Part shown: one piece after another, positions 34,985-46,920 of the stretch
Numbering within the stretch: position 1 is the first letter of the stretch
How the letters are laid out: every line of letters starts with the position of its first letter
NCBI GenBank assembly: GCA_005406025.1
Contig: BGZK01000734.1
Coordinates: forward strand, 235,567-299,566
Direction of reading: 5' to 3'
From: Eumeta japonica
Lineage: Eukaryota; Arthropoda; Insecta; Lepidoptera; Psychidae
Length of the DNA stretch: 64,000 nucleotides
Notes under the pieces: generated by a model
The model's input: the letters and a program-made list of their open reading frames with translations, nothing else
Told to the model about the DNA's origin: nothing
Database searches by the model: none
Program-made: the position numbers and the translations under genes

Positions 34985-35055
34985 TTCGTCTACGGTTAGG
35001 ATTAGAAACCGGTACCTTCTAGTGTGAGACAACATTCGAAGCTTGAGCCACCACA
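34985..35055 (-). repeat. possible tRNA-derived SINE head
   Basis: On the minus strand 'tggctcaagc' is followed about 40 bases later by 'ccggtttctaatcc', positions and wording like Pol III A and B boxes. The match is imperfect and no cloverleaf was drawn. Confidence 0.25.
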
Positions 35056-35449
35056 CCGACATTGATATAATTAACAATTTGAAAAATATCTAATTATGCA
35101 ACAAACAGATATAAAAATAACTTATATAACAACAAAAACTATTGACAACAAACACTTTTAAGTGAGATTAGTCAGAAGCATTAAATATATATTTGACAAT
35201 AAAATTAAAATTAACTACTAATGGCAAAAAATAACGGCAATATCGTCATTAATTTGATGTAATGATTTTTCACATCACAGTTAAATGACATTTTTCCTGA
35301 ACTAACAAAATATTGTTACAGATTACGCTAGGGAGTAAGCTTACGAGAAGGAAAGCTTTATTTTTTAGATATTCTTCATTATGAATTATGAAACTAGTTT
35401 TGATTTGGTCATCATTGACTAAGCGCCCCCGCGCACACAAAATGGACCT

Positions 35450-36400
35450 CAGTATGTTATTCTCAGAATTTTGTCTTATAGTATAGAATTCCGCACCTCC
35501 AAATGAAAATAAACTGGAACTTTTATAGGATCACTCGTGCGTCCGTCTGTCACAGCCAATTTTCTCTAATAACATTACCTCCAAAGTTCGTATTACTCAA
35601 ATATTTATTATTACGTTAAAAAATCTAAGACGTTAACCTGTTTAATTCAGAAAAATTGAATAAAAAAATTGTTTGATTGTGATGATTAGAGTTTTTATAT
35701 ATGTATAAGTATGATTCGAATTTGTGAAGTGTTTGAATATTAATTAATCAAATATTTTTGGTATTTAAAACATTCTGTACCTCAAATAGAAAAAGGAAGC
35801 TATAGAATCACAATGTCTGTCTATCTGTGAAAATCCTTTTTCTTAGAGACGCGTTGAAGCATCAAGTTGAAATCAATATCAAACACTAGGTCTGCTGTTC
35901 CTTGAAACTGTAAAAAATCAAGCTTATATGTCAACGTAGATGATTAAAAAGTGCGGCTACGGTAAGGTAAATCGTAAGTAAATCAAAATCTATGGGATAA
36001 CTCTCGTGTCATGAAAATTGACAAGAAGCGAGAAACAAGCACAAGAAAAGACAAACAATCGAAAATTATTATTATGCCACATACAAGAGAAATCTTTACC
36101 GCAAACTTGAAATCTCAATTAGAGTACTGGCCGTGATGTAGACCTATGTACGGAAAAACACGATTTAATTCCGGCTATGAAAATGTTTATAGCCGGAATG
36201 AATTTGAATATGAACTTGAGATTTCCAAAAATTTGTAGAAGTGCCGGCACCAATATCTAGCCAGAATCAGTATCGAAAGCAGACAAAACTCGTTGAAATT
36301 CTTGATGGACAAAATATCTTCGTATATATGTAATTAATTTTATACGGAACCCTCTGAATGCGAATTGTATTCGCACTTGTCCGGTTTTTTTTTTTTTTTA
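35450..36400 (+). repeat. lepidopteran dispersed repeat ending in 'acttgtccgg' + poly-T
   Basis: The head has 'aattccgcacctcc' and 'gtccgtctgtcacagcc'. The middle has 'catcaagttgaaatcaatat' and 'aggtctgctgttccttgaaac'. The tail is 'acggaaccctctgaatgcga', then 'gcacttgtccgg' and T14. It is the same family as the minus-strand copies at 50980-51085 and 56700-57090. No coding sequence is visible. Confidence 0.65.
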
Positions 36401-36408
36401 TAAGTGGG

Positions 36409-36427
36409 AACGTTAAGTCTTAACGTT
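36409..36427. repeat. 19-bp perfect odd palindrome
   Basis: AACGTTAAG and CTTAACGTT around a single T, immediately after the poly-T tail of the preceding repeat. Confidence 0.8.
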
Positions 36428-36654
36428 ACATATATGCTACAACTTTCGCTCCAAATGCGGATTTGTTTAATTAAATTACATTTCACAATCAAGTAAGTGT
36501 TCTCAAATCAACTCGAACCTCAACCTAACCAGGTTGTGTATCACGTAAAAGCTCGACAAAGCAGTACTCCGTGTATATAAAAAACGATGCAAGATGATGA
36601 TCTCGAGCAGTGTTTGACGCTCGTTTATTCGCCTTTTAACCTGTTAGTAATTAA

Positions 36655-36795
36655 ATAATGGGCCGGCGGGGGGCGGCCCCCCGCGGCCGGCGGCCATTTT
36701 GTAAACAGAAGTGCGCCGCCGCGATTGTCCGACTTTTAATTCAACAAATTAGTTTCGGTGGAAACGCGCCGTCATCGCCGACCTAGTTCGGCCGC
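36655..36795. other. GC-rich patch with 19-bp palindrome, dac intron
   Basis: It contains GCGGGGGGC and GCCCCCCGC around a single G (36666-36684), flanked by GGCCGG repeats, inside an AT-rich intron. Noncoding; a candidate regulatory element or structured segment. Confidence 0.45.
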
Positions 36796-37899
36796 TAATA
36801 ACAATTAACACAAAAATGCGTTATTTAAAATCTATTGTCGTTAACTCTTTGTGGGGGTAGATTAAATGTCGTTTAATCTAAGCGAGTGTTGATCCTAAAA
36901 GGTCTTTCTTCGTGTATTGATTATCGACCGATTAGTTTTCTAATATGATAATAATAACTCGCTATATGAGTTTCAAACGATTGAATTAAGTTGTTTCTTT
37001 AAGACATCGGTTATAAATACGTAAATTTATTCCGGCTTTGGCCGTTGTATTTAGAATTTCGTATTAAAATTAATCTTCTAGTTGATTAACAAATTTTATT
37101 CTTTCCATACCATCGTATGAGTAAAATTTATTTCCATTACAAATTATGTGCTTTAACAAATTCAAAATTACACATTCAGTTACGTAATTTCCGAAATCTA
37201 ACCATGCCTAACCTAGATTAAAAAATCTAAAGGATATTTTAGATGTTCGAGATGTAAATTAAAAAGCCAAAGAAAAAAACATATAATTTAGTGTTTATTT
37301 AAATTTAATACAATATCACATTAATAGGTATCCGTAACACATTCTAAAATCTCTTTTATATTAATTTTATTTTACATGCTTAGATGAAAATACATGAACG
37401 TAAAATGTTTCATTCTGTCTTATCTTTATAGGGAGAATTGACTTTTGAGCAATTTTCTTTTTAATCGGTTAATCATTTACAAATTACGGTAAAACAAAAG
37501 CATAGATCTGACATTCTTAATTTATGCGACAAAAAATAGATAATATGTGCTACGCTCCATTTTTATCAATATTGTCCTCAAATGTATAGAATTTCCTTAG
37601 ATAATTTTTCATAACTGTTTTAAGCTGATTAAATGTATTCAATATTTTCACATTTTTGATCTTCCCGCTAATCTTATATACAGTATTTTTCTCAATCAGA
37701 TAAATAATATATCTGTTTTTTAAGCCAAATTTATTTATTATACTTAAGTCTACAGACAATATATAAGTAAATAATATACTTATATGGCACTCTATCATTA
37801 ACGAAGAAAAAATCAATATTCTAAAACGAAATAGACCCTCAATAATAGAATTCAATTCGATCTCGAATTCGTCACGATGCAGTCGTTACCGCAAAGCAA
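36796..37899. other. AT-rich intronic DNA
   Basis: No repeat or coding sequence recognised. A 101-codon minus-strand frame (37855-37550) has AT-driven composition and no motif. Confidence 0.35.
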
Positions 37900-38500
37900 A
37901 AGGATCGATTTTTATACAACCAGCTACCTGTCAGGGCACGGTAGCCGACAGGGGATAGCGCCCTTTGTGCGTATCAACCGTCTCGAATTCCTATCGTTCG
38001 AGAAGAATTAATTTGACCGATTTTTTCTCCACAAAGCCCCCCCAACCCGCACCGCGGCTCAATTCGCTTGAAAATAATTAATTCGCGCTAACAACCGTTT
38101 TAACAGAGAAAGAGGTGTCGATTGCATTGCGTCAAAAAAAAAATAATTATAAAAGCTTAGTTAAAAAGTTTCCATAACGAACGCCCGGACAAAAAAAGTA
38201 TCAAATATCGAGTAAATTATATTTTGGCGAAGTCGGATACCCAGCGGGGTGAAGATACGACAAAAAAAAGGCGAAATAATTAACGGAAACGCGTTAGAAA
38301 GTCGATCGGGAAAGGAAATGTCGCAGCGGCTTTACGGCCGCGGAGAAACTATCGATTCATAAAAATCGAAATGTGTTTTCTTGCGTCGATCTCTATTTAA
38401 TTATAAGAATCGATTCGTCCCCCCGGCGGGGCCGACGGACCGTTCGCTCGACCGGTTTTTCTGAGCCGAAAGCCGGAAAAAAGTGGTGGACAGCGCAGTG
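37900..38500. other. broad GC-enriched segment, dac intron
   Basis: Moderately GC-rich with several short CpG clusters (about 37930-38060 and 38290-38470). No frame with splice support. Confidence 0.3.
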
Positions 38501-39378
38501 AAAGAAACGAGGTAGAGAGAATCGTGGAACGCTACCAAATGAAATAAAATATCTACAAATAGATAATGACTTTTGTATTGTGTTTCTTCATTTTGTACGG
38601 CGTTATAGGGATTTGTACGTGGGCCGCTTTGAGGTGTTGTAGCGTGAAATTGTCCCGGCGTGTCGGCGGTTCTCTCTTTACTTAATTTATTGAATAATCT
38701 CGTTGCATCGACGATTCGTAAAAGTGACGCCTTTTCTCGTTGCGGCGGTACTTAGCGATGTCTCTTTGATGTCCTCGTTGAACGAGCGCAAACGAGATAT
38801 TTGTTTGAAACCTCTTTATAACATTTAACTCTACATTACAATTTAGCTAATAGTCATCAATTAATCGCTGAAAAATCAGTGCTTAATACGCATAGAGTGA
38901 TATAAAGATAAGATCTAACCGACAAGAAAATTAAACTTCACTTATTGCTAAATATTCCACATGCTTTTCAAACATAATAAATTCACGAAAATAACTCAAG
39001 AAGACTATTTAAATTATGCTAAAATAATTTACTATATGTATTAAAACAAAAAAAAACAAGTTTATTTTTACTCAAAAGAAAAGTAATAACAATCCATTGT
39101 AAATAAATACAGTAAGAACAATAAAATAACTAAATAGCTATTTTATTGCTTTATTTTAATATTAATCAGTTATGTAATTTTTCGTATTCTAATCTTGTGA
39201 CAAGCTTTTTTAAAATTCTGTATAAACTAAGACAGTTTCTAATCATCTAGGTTTTTACCGTAAAAAAGTTTATTTACTTTAAGCAATTAGTTGCAAGTAA
39301 AACAAATTTTCTTTCCTCGGATTCAGATTAACCACTTTTTTTTATTTTTTTGTCCGCTTTAGAAATTAACTGTTACAG

Positions 39379-39860
39379 AGTCCTCCCATCAGATACGATT
39401 TCTTTGATGCAGCATCAGGAAAGGACCAGCGTGGACCACACAGCCGTCCGAGTTACCTGTATGTGCGAATAATTCCGGCTCAGTGGCTCATAGGAGGATT
39501 GGGACGAAATTTACGTGCAAAATATCACAACAAACACACCCACGGGTAAGTTTATGATCGACAAATAAAAATCAACCGTACATTGTATTTGCGATCTGTA
39601 TAATAAAACAATGCTTATACAGACCAAAGTAAGCGGTGCAATGTAATCTGAAAGACGTAATACTTATTGTACGTGATCAGTTTTATGACGTGGTATCATG
39701 CTTTGTCACCCCACTTGCAGAGACAAACCTCCCCAGAATCTTATTTCAGATTGGGGTGGTGGTACCTTGATCCTACCACGCCGATGCAGTGCGTTCGAGC
39801 CTGTTGATTGTTCAACGGTACGGCCTAAATAAATATTGACACAAGATTTAATATATGATT
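39379..39860 (+). other. splice-bounded open segment, unassigned (cryptic exon or repeat)
   Basis: After 'ctgttacag' an open frame runs from 39379 to the donor-like CGG|GTAAGT at 39545/39546: SPPIRYDFFDAASGKDQRGP, then HSRPSYLYVRIIPAQWLIGG and LGRNLRAKYHNKHTHG. It stays open for 56 codons in locally GC-moderate DNA on the strand opposite to dac. The following part has another acceptor-like 'cttatttcag' at 39750. I do not recognise a family. The wording resembles a lepidopteran dispersed repeat, so a transposon-derived sequence is at least as likely as a gene. Confidence 0.35.
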
Positions 39861-40904
39861 ACTTGAACGAGGGTCCCGAAATTTAAGTGTAAAAAATTGA
39901 CGTTTTAAAAATACGTTTCTATTTGAAGATTTTGTAGCTAAAACAGATGAACATTTTAATAATTTTTTGAATTGTATGGAATCGTGTAGATTAATTTACC
40001 TATTTAACCGGATTTCACGTGAATTCAATCATTTTATTGTTAATTCAAATCTTGATGACACCCATTAATATTTTTTGAAAACGCATTTGGTGAGAATTTC
40101 ACCGTTTTGGTAATTTAAAATTTATGCTCAAAGGGCCATTTAAGGCAGATATTGTTTTTATATATCTATTTACATTTCTATTCAGTGACATAGTCAGAAC
40201 ATGGCGTATCGCTCTAAACTATGTTAATAATGTAAAATTAAGACATCATTGTATGTTGTCAACAGATTCATTATCACTTTGATATACTCAGCGACAATAA
40301 TTTGTTTTGTTTGGTAGTTGTGTCTGATATGATAGCTTAATTAGTAATCTTTAAAATAGGTGCGTTAAACAAAATTATAGTCAGTAAATGCATGATCCTG
40401 ATACGTTTCTTTTTTTTAATTAATGTCATAGTGCACTTTTGTATGCACTGTTAAAATATTTGGAAATAATATAAGGCAATAAGTCCATTCTAGCCGCAGA
40501 AATTCTATTGCAATTTCCTGTCTGACACTCACGTTGCATTTTGATCCTTTATTATTATTATCATTGTTTATTTGTGATTTTTTTTCAAATATTTTAAAAA
40601 AACACATCCGAATAAATGAAATCATCCTCTGCAATTTAGAAGTGTAATATTAATGTATTTTTTACTTGTTAGTACACTTATTATCAAAACTGGATAATGA
40701 CCTAGAAAAATATATTAGGTTTTACCACAGCTTTGGCTCTACTGCATTAACAACTCTTTCCTCATTTTAGTTCACTTAATGCGAAACATAAAATATTGTG
40801 AATTTTTTGATAGGACTTGAAGTCCGTAAATAAGACTTTATTCGTGAAAGAGTTACAAGCGATTTTTCTTATTAACGATTTACATCGGATTCAGGTCTCG
40901 CAAA

Positions 40905-41065
40905 CGGCTCTGACCGGACGCGAACACCGATCCGTCTTCTCGGCGCGGCAAAAATTAATATTGTCGCGCGGCACAGCTGCGCCCGCGCGCCCGCGCCGCT
41001 CCCCGCCGAGTTTAGGACGCATAAAGCGCGGCGGGCGCACGCGGCCGGTTGTTCTTTATTAATTT
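40905..41065. other. GC-rich patch, dac intron
   Basis: Dense CpG stretch (about 40970-41045 is the core). A frame at 40817-41062 crosses it without motif. Candidate noncoding element. Confidence 0.4.
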
Positions 41066-41783
41066 CCCAACTTTATATTGGCCGGAGAGCAACGGTCGCG
41101 GCTCTGCTTTATCCGTTTACGTGAGTAGCAGAAGGAGAGAAGTTTTATTATAAAAGAAATTTATTTGCATACTGTCTGTGTTGCTCTTCCTTTTTTTTCT
41201 AGCGATATTCCGCTCGTTATTTCTTTTCACGGCGTCTGGTAAATATCGTTAATAATCTTGTCGGTCGATTCTAGGAGATGAACTGGAGAATATAATTGAT
41301 GGTTTTTCTGATAAATGTTACCGAAAAACTGTACAAAAACAAATAGTTACTTTTGATCTGTTGAAAAATAGTGTAAACGGGAACACGATGTTACACTTAG
41401 TTTCCATCGTTTTGATATAAGGCTCAAAATCAAAAAATCAAAAGGCGTTCGATATAACTAAGCTCGAAACTATTTAAGTTACTCAAAGAACATCAGTTTA
41501 GAAGTCAGTTGACTTTTTCAATTCTTTTTGCCGCTGCGCAATTCGTAAGCCAACAGCTTGATATTTTTTACATCTAGGTTTTTGTGAGATACTATTACTT
41601 TTTGTAAGTGAGACATTATTAAGTAATGCGTTTCGCTTTATTTTTATAAAGCAAGAATTGATCTTCATTATCAAATCTGATTGTTTTTAGTTTAGGTAAA
41701 CAAATCTCAATACCAAGTAGGATTGATATATAAGTACATGATCCCAAAAAATTTAGATGAACTCCATTTAAATTAAAAGGAAA

Positions 41784-42090
41784 TTCAGAACACGTAAATC
41801 GACAGGAGTAAATCAAAATATCTATAACAACAAGAATAAGTCTAGATCTAATACATATCTAATACAACGAAAAGAATGCAGAACATTTACAACATCAAGA
41901 CTAATTCAGAATACTTGTCTAAATCGGCAGGAAATAATTCAGATTATCTGCATCAACACTAGTTCAGATTATCTATACCTTAGAATATCTTAATCAAGAG
42001 TAGCAACTTAAAATATCTAAATTGACAAGGAAAAATTTAGAATATTTAGATCACAAGAGTAAATACGAATATCTTAATTGACAAAAATAA
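41784..42090 (+). repeat. degenerate tandem repeat, unit about 28 bp
   Basis: About ten to eleven variants of 'ttcagaatatctaaatcgac' + 'aagagtaa' follow one another, starting near 41784, 41813, 41841, 41879, 41905, 41938, 41963, 41981, 42008, 42036 and 42064. The right-hand units are best conserved. Confidence 0.75.
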
Positions 42091-42284
42091 CTCGATATAT
42101 CTTTTTTCCCTTTTGTAGCATGAAATATGTTTTACATCTTGCATCTTCTACGATTCATAAATATCAAATAGGTTATCTTCATAGATACCATTCCGTATTT
42201 AAAATACAAAGAAATACAAACACACATTTTTTACATGTTTTAAGTGAAAAGTATTAAAAGATTTTTTTATGAGACGGGTCTATA

Positions 42285-42640
42285 TTGTTTAGTTCAGAAG
42301 TTTCTACGACCACCTACCGTCTCCAAATTCAGACCCTAGATTTCAAGTAACCTCAGTGTTTGCCAAGACAAAACAATTGTATCTAAATTCGATGAGTTTA
42401 TCTTAATTTAGAAATTTCTATAATCGTCTTCCAACTCCATCATCAGATGAGGTCCATAGTACCATATTATTTCTTTGTCACCAAAAATGCGTAAGTATAC
42501 CAAAGTTGAGTACAATCGATCATCACAGCGTAACAGTAATTTAACTTTTTAAATTTAATATAAGATTTGACCGATACAAACATACTATTACGGCAAGTCA
42601 AATAAAGGCTTGTAAAAAATATGTATAAGACATTCTAAAA
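42285..42640 (+). repeat. two units of a ~115-bp repeat plus shared tail
   Basis: Units 'agaagtttctacgaccacct' (about 42296) and 'agaaatttctataatcgtct' (about 42412) are about 115 bp apart and are followed by 'ctccatcatcag' and 'tttgtcaccaaaaatgcg'. The end resembles the end of the array at 18430-18520. It terminates near 'caagtcaaataaaggcttg' (42595-42613). Confidence 0.6.
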
Positions 42641-42869
42641 ATTTATATTCACACACACAATAAAGGGTGTACTGCCCTCAAGTACATAAAAAACTTAAAT
42701 TAAAATTCAACAAACGCAATAAGATCTAGAAAAAGAATTTGACCATCCAGACTCCAACCAAGAACGAACAATCCACAATGTCTTGTACAAAGTAACCATC
42801 TTCACCGCAAAGCCCCACCGCTGGAACAGTAGTCATAAAAAGCGCAAATGTTGACGTTCATAACAATAA

Positions 42870-42950
42870 TGATTGCGACTGTCAGCGGCGGGCGAGGGCT
42901 GGCGTGTTCGCGTGCGCGCGGCCGTCGACTGCTCGACTTAAATTAGTGGC
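42870..42950. other. GC-rich patch, dac intron
   Basis: Short CpG-rich stretch, noncoding. Confidence 0.35.
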
Positions 42951-44274
42951 CGTGTATTTAACCTCTCGAAAAGCTACGGAGAACGCGAAACGCAGGAAAT
43001 TAGGTTTATATCAATGGCTTATCTAAGCAATTTACATTCACCTTTTGCGAATGAAAATTGTTACATCTATTTTCATGTATGCGAAAGACCGGGGTAATTT
43101 TGAAACGTGGATTGTTGTACGATTATTTCTTTTGAAGCACAAGTATGGAAGATAATAACGAATATTCTACTCTGGAATATTTATACGACTTGTGTTATTA
43201 TCTTCTTTTATGTAAAATTACTGTACAGAAAACACTATACTGTAATTATATTAACCCTTGTTTTTTTGCACTATCGAATGTATATTTAAAATTGAATGAA
43301 AATTCTCATAACTAATCACCTCATTACTAAGGCATACTCCAGAATGTATTCATATTGGGAGGCATAAAGCTTAAAAGTGAAGGTAACCGTAACATGCCCA
43401 ATATTATATCAAATGTGCCAACCGTCAGGTAGGACCTAGGAATATGTGGCAATAAAACGTATTGCTAAATAAGACCTGCAGAATCAAATCATTAATTGAC
43501 TTTCGCCACAGTATGTTTCGATAGGTAACCATACAAATGCTTCTATCAGAAAGTGTAAATAATATTTGATTTAAAATAAAACAGGCTACTTATGTAAATA
43601 TTTTGGAAGAATTTATAAGATTTTTTTTAATTGTCTGAATTTTTAGATGTATAGACGATTAAATAAATGAGAGCAAATGTATATAATTGATTTTCTACGA
43701 AAACCCGATTTTTATCCAATTATTAATATTATTTTATTCACCATCGCACCCATTGTAATATGGACACTAGCGAAGGGTTTTCCTTTCTCGTTTATGGCGA
43801 ATTTTGGTACAGAGCGTGTAAAGTACAGAGCATTTGGCTCGTAAAAATTGAAATTAACACGAAGCGCTCGTAAGCTTATATCCATGGTTTCCAAAAAATT
43901 GGCTAACATTTACTAAGAACATTATTTTAATTACCGATAAGGAAGAACAATTTGTTAAAATGCGAATTAATATACGATATATCCGGCTTGAAGGATCATT
44001 ATTGTAGAGCTTCAATAATTACCCTAAAATAAATAATCTAAAATCACCTATTTACGATTATACAATAACATGAATATTCAAAAAGTGGATTTAGTAAATC
44101 ATTAAATTTACTACCAGCTATAACCTCTTGTATCGTTCTCTCGTCTCGTTTCATCCCGAATATTTTGTAATAATAGACACATATGTGTTTATATTTTCAG
44201 GAAATACAACTTTTATGAAAATAACTCATTTTTAATTTTTAAATGCCTCCCGAATCGAAGTAACGTTTCGGCAA

Positions 44275-44545
44275 AGAGCGGGAGCGCTTTCGAATTCCTG
44301 GCATAGCGGACTCACCGAGGCCCGCGATATGACGAACATAAATTGATATGTGGATACTTTTTAACGTTTTATTAAATTCGTTTGACGGGCGCGCGCCCGT
44401 CGCGGCTGGGCGCGGGCGCGGGCGGCGGGCGCGGTTTGAAGTACATAATACGCACGCGGGTACCGGCCATTGAATTATTTGAGTTATTGGCTTTTGCGCC
44501 GGACGCTTTAAGTCGTCTCGCGAAACGGGGGGTCCAAAATGTTTA
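44275..44545. other. GC-rich patch, dac intron, 0.4 kb from the exon
   Basis: CpG-dense core at about 44385-44470. The frame at 44382-44576 is GC-driven and has no motif. Possible regulatory element. Confidence 0.35.
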
Positions 44546-44944
44546 CGCTACGACAAGGGTGTTCGTTTTTTATTGAAACATGTCTATTTTCAAAAATAGC
44601 AAATCATAAAAGACTACCAAGACTATAAGTTTATAAATGTTTTATGGCCATTGAAGTAGTGGAAACTTGTTTTATCTTATAGAAAATAAATTAAATAACA
44701 TAACATAAATAAAAAATAACACGAATTACATATTTATATTGTTTTTTTTTTTAATTCTGCTACATAATGATTATACATTAGTTTGAATGTTATTTGCCTT
44801 CAATCGACCTTATGGGCTTACATGAGATTTTAAAAATTGTCAGGTTTATTAAAAGTTTATTTGGTATATAAAAAAGAGAATATAATGAAATAACCATCAC
44901 TGATTGATTTCTTAAGCGACTGAAAGAAGAAAAAGAATCCTCAC

Positions 44945-45127
44945 CGGAGTAGTTCTGCCAGAAGGCGGCGCCGGCCGGCATGAGGTCGACGGGCGGCGGC
45001 GGGTACCACTTGGCGTCGGGCCGCTCAAAGGGCGGCGAGGGCGCCGGCTCGGGTCCGGGCGCCCCGGGCCCGTTCTCGCGGCCCGGCTCGCCCGATGGGG
45101 TCGCCGCCGGCGTTGGCGTTACGTTTT
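44945..45127 (-). CDS. dac: dachshund, penultimate coding exon (Pro/Gly-rich linker)
   Basis: Minus-strand exon of 183 bp. The acceptor CTTACAG precedes 45127 and the donor G|GTGAGG follows 44945. Two bases finish a Glu codon begun in the exon at 47769; then 60 codons: NVTPTPAATPSGEPGRENGP, GAPGPEPAPSPPFERPDAKW and YPPPPVDLMPAGAAFWQNYS, plus one base completed by the last exon. The first two thirds are low-complexity Pro/Gly/Glu, likely disordered. The end AAFWQNYS joins directly to ESLAQELEMER and looks conserved. G+C is far above the surrounding intron. Read-through of the donor keeps an open frame for about 50 more codons, so intron retention would change the C-terminus. The role of the linker is not known to me. 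Confidence 0.85.
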
Positions 45128-45884
45128 CTGTAAGAATAATCAATACTTAATTTTTTTTAATTACAACAACGTTCGAAAATCATAATTTTGGAGAAAAAAA
45201 CGTTATTTTTACACAGACACATATATAAACAGTCGAGCGACTGAGCAATAAGATGTTGTGATAAAGGAAAATACTAAAATGTAGACAAAGAAAATGACAA
45301 ATAAATATAAAACCAGAAAAACAAATCGACAGGAAGACAAATGAACTTAAGAGATTATAACAACAAAAAGTTTTCGTTGAAAAACTCGTATGAATAACCG
45401 ATTAATGTTATAATAGTGACCTATCCAGTGACCGAAACAGGTGGAACTTTGTAAAAATGTTATTTTAATAGTTGTACATGGCCCTTAACAATATGGCATT
45501 CCACAGAATGACACGAATCCCTTCCAAACAGGTCCCCACACTTATGCAACACGTGTAGCGTTCATATATATTATATGTTAGTTTTGACATTATTAATTAA
45601 TCAATAATAAAGAAAAAATGTGATTTTTTACGATATTTTTTTCATGTACTATATCAAGTTGAAACATGTAGAAGTCATTTTTATAAATTGTTTCATAATT
45701 GTACCTAAAAAATCACATACCTTGATATACCCTGTACAATTTTTTAAGTTAATAAATAATTTTCTTGGCATAATCGAAACTCATCAAACAAGAAACAGCT
45801 AAAGGTAACAGTCTTAGACGCGAGCCCCTTCAAATGAACTGCGCGAAACGATTTCCTGACACGGAGATTAGTACAAGCGTTCAC

Positions 45885-46260
45885 CGGCGCTTATCCACCC
45901 TTCTTACGTCACGCACGCATCGCCCGCCCCGCGGCCGGAGGCCGTAACCGCCCCCGACTACCCTTCGATAGTCGATTTTGTTACGATAACGATAAGGTAT
46001 ATAATGATTTCTTGGATATCGGGGAGGTCGAGCGGGCCCTACGGAGCGCGGAGAGCCATATACGGACAGTTTGACAGACAGCAAGTTAACATGTCAGCGG
46101 CATGTAACTCGGCGTCGACTCGGACTCGCGGCGCGTTGAAACTTGTCGGCGGCCGCTCTGCTATTGACGTGTTTGAGCCGCGAGACGCGCGGGCTCGAGC
46201 TGCCTCGGCCGAATATTAGCAGAGTTGCCGCCCGCCGCCCTTGAGCTGCGCCGAGGGAGA
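45885..46260. other. large GC-rich patch inside dac intron
   Basis: One of the largest CpG-rich patches in the window, about 370 bases. Frames on both strands (46084-45881 minus, 46004-46219 plus) are GC-driven. Position within a short intron between two coding exons makes an intronic control element plausible. Confidence 0.4.
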
Positions 46261-46709
46261 TGAGCCCTCTACGAGTAACATCAAATGCGTCGTTAAGATT
46301 TACAACGTTATGACGTTTGATAGAAATTTCATTAAGTACGATGGAATTGTTGAGATGGTGAAAATATTCCTAACAAAAATTATACTTAAATTTAATTTTA
46401 CTCAAGTTTCGACCTGAATTTTAAATATCAAATAATTGTACAACAGAATAATGAAAAAATCTACTCATTTAGAAGGAAAGATAGAAAAATCATATTTTGA
46501 TCAATAAATACGTGAGTGGTAATACATTTAGTATCACCTTTTGAGAAAATATTATACAACCCTCAAAATACGTTGTCCCTCAGCAGAAATTGTAGCACTG
46601 TTTTCTAAAAGTACAATTATAATGGAATCAAACAATTAAACAACCATCGATATAAAACAACCAAAAAGAACAGACTTAAAAGCAGCTTTGCAGCTTTCTA
46701 CTATGAACT

Positions 46710-46920
46710 TTTAGGGCATGTGTCACCAATGTAGGGTGAGGCATGCGATATTTGCACTCCCACCGAAAGGAGGACTTATTGGGTCCGGATGTTTCCGGAT
46801 TCGAAAGTACCGCAATCCTAATTTCTGCGCTGTGCGTATCCAGAAAACAACAGATCCCACATCGATATCACAATTGTTGTTTATTTGCAACGTTACAAAA
46901 ACAGCTGCTAACTAAGATCA
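46710..46920 (-). mobile_element. possible LTR end and primer-binding site, minus strand
   Basis: On the minus strand, AATAAACAACAATTGTGATA (about 46885-46866) is followed by a sequence ending just before TTGGTGACACATGCC near 46725-46711. TGGTGAC is a common insect LTR-element primer-binding-site start. No coding region or second LTR was seen. Confidence 0.3.

Larger units (their letters stand above)
26446..44944 (-). other. dac: dac last intron, about 18.5 kb
   Basis: Donor G|GTGAGG at the left edge of the exon at 44945; acceptor CTTTCCAG before 26445. It is phase 1. It contains LINE remnants, dispersed repeats, two tandem arrays, microsatellites and GC-rich patches listed separately. The rest is AT-rich with no coding sequence recognised. 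Confidence 0.8.
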
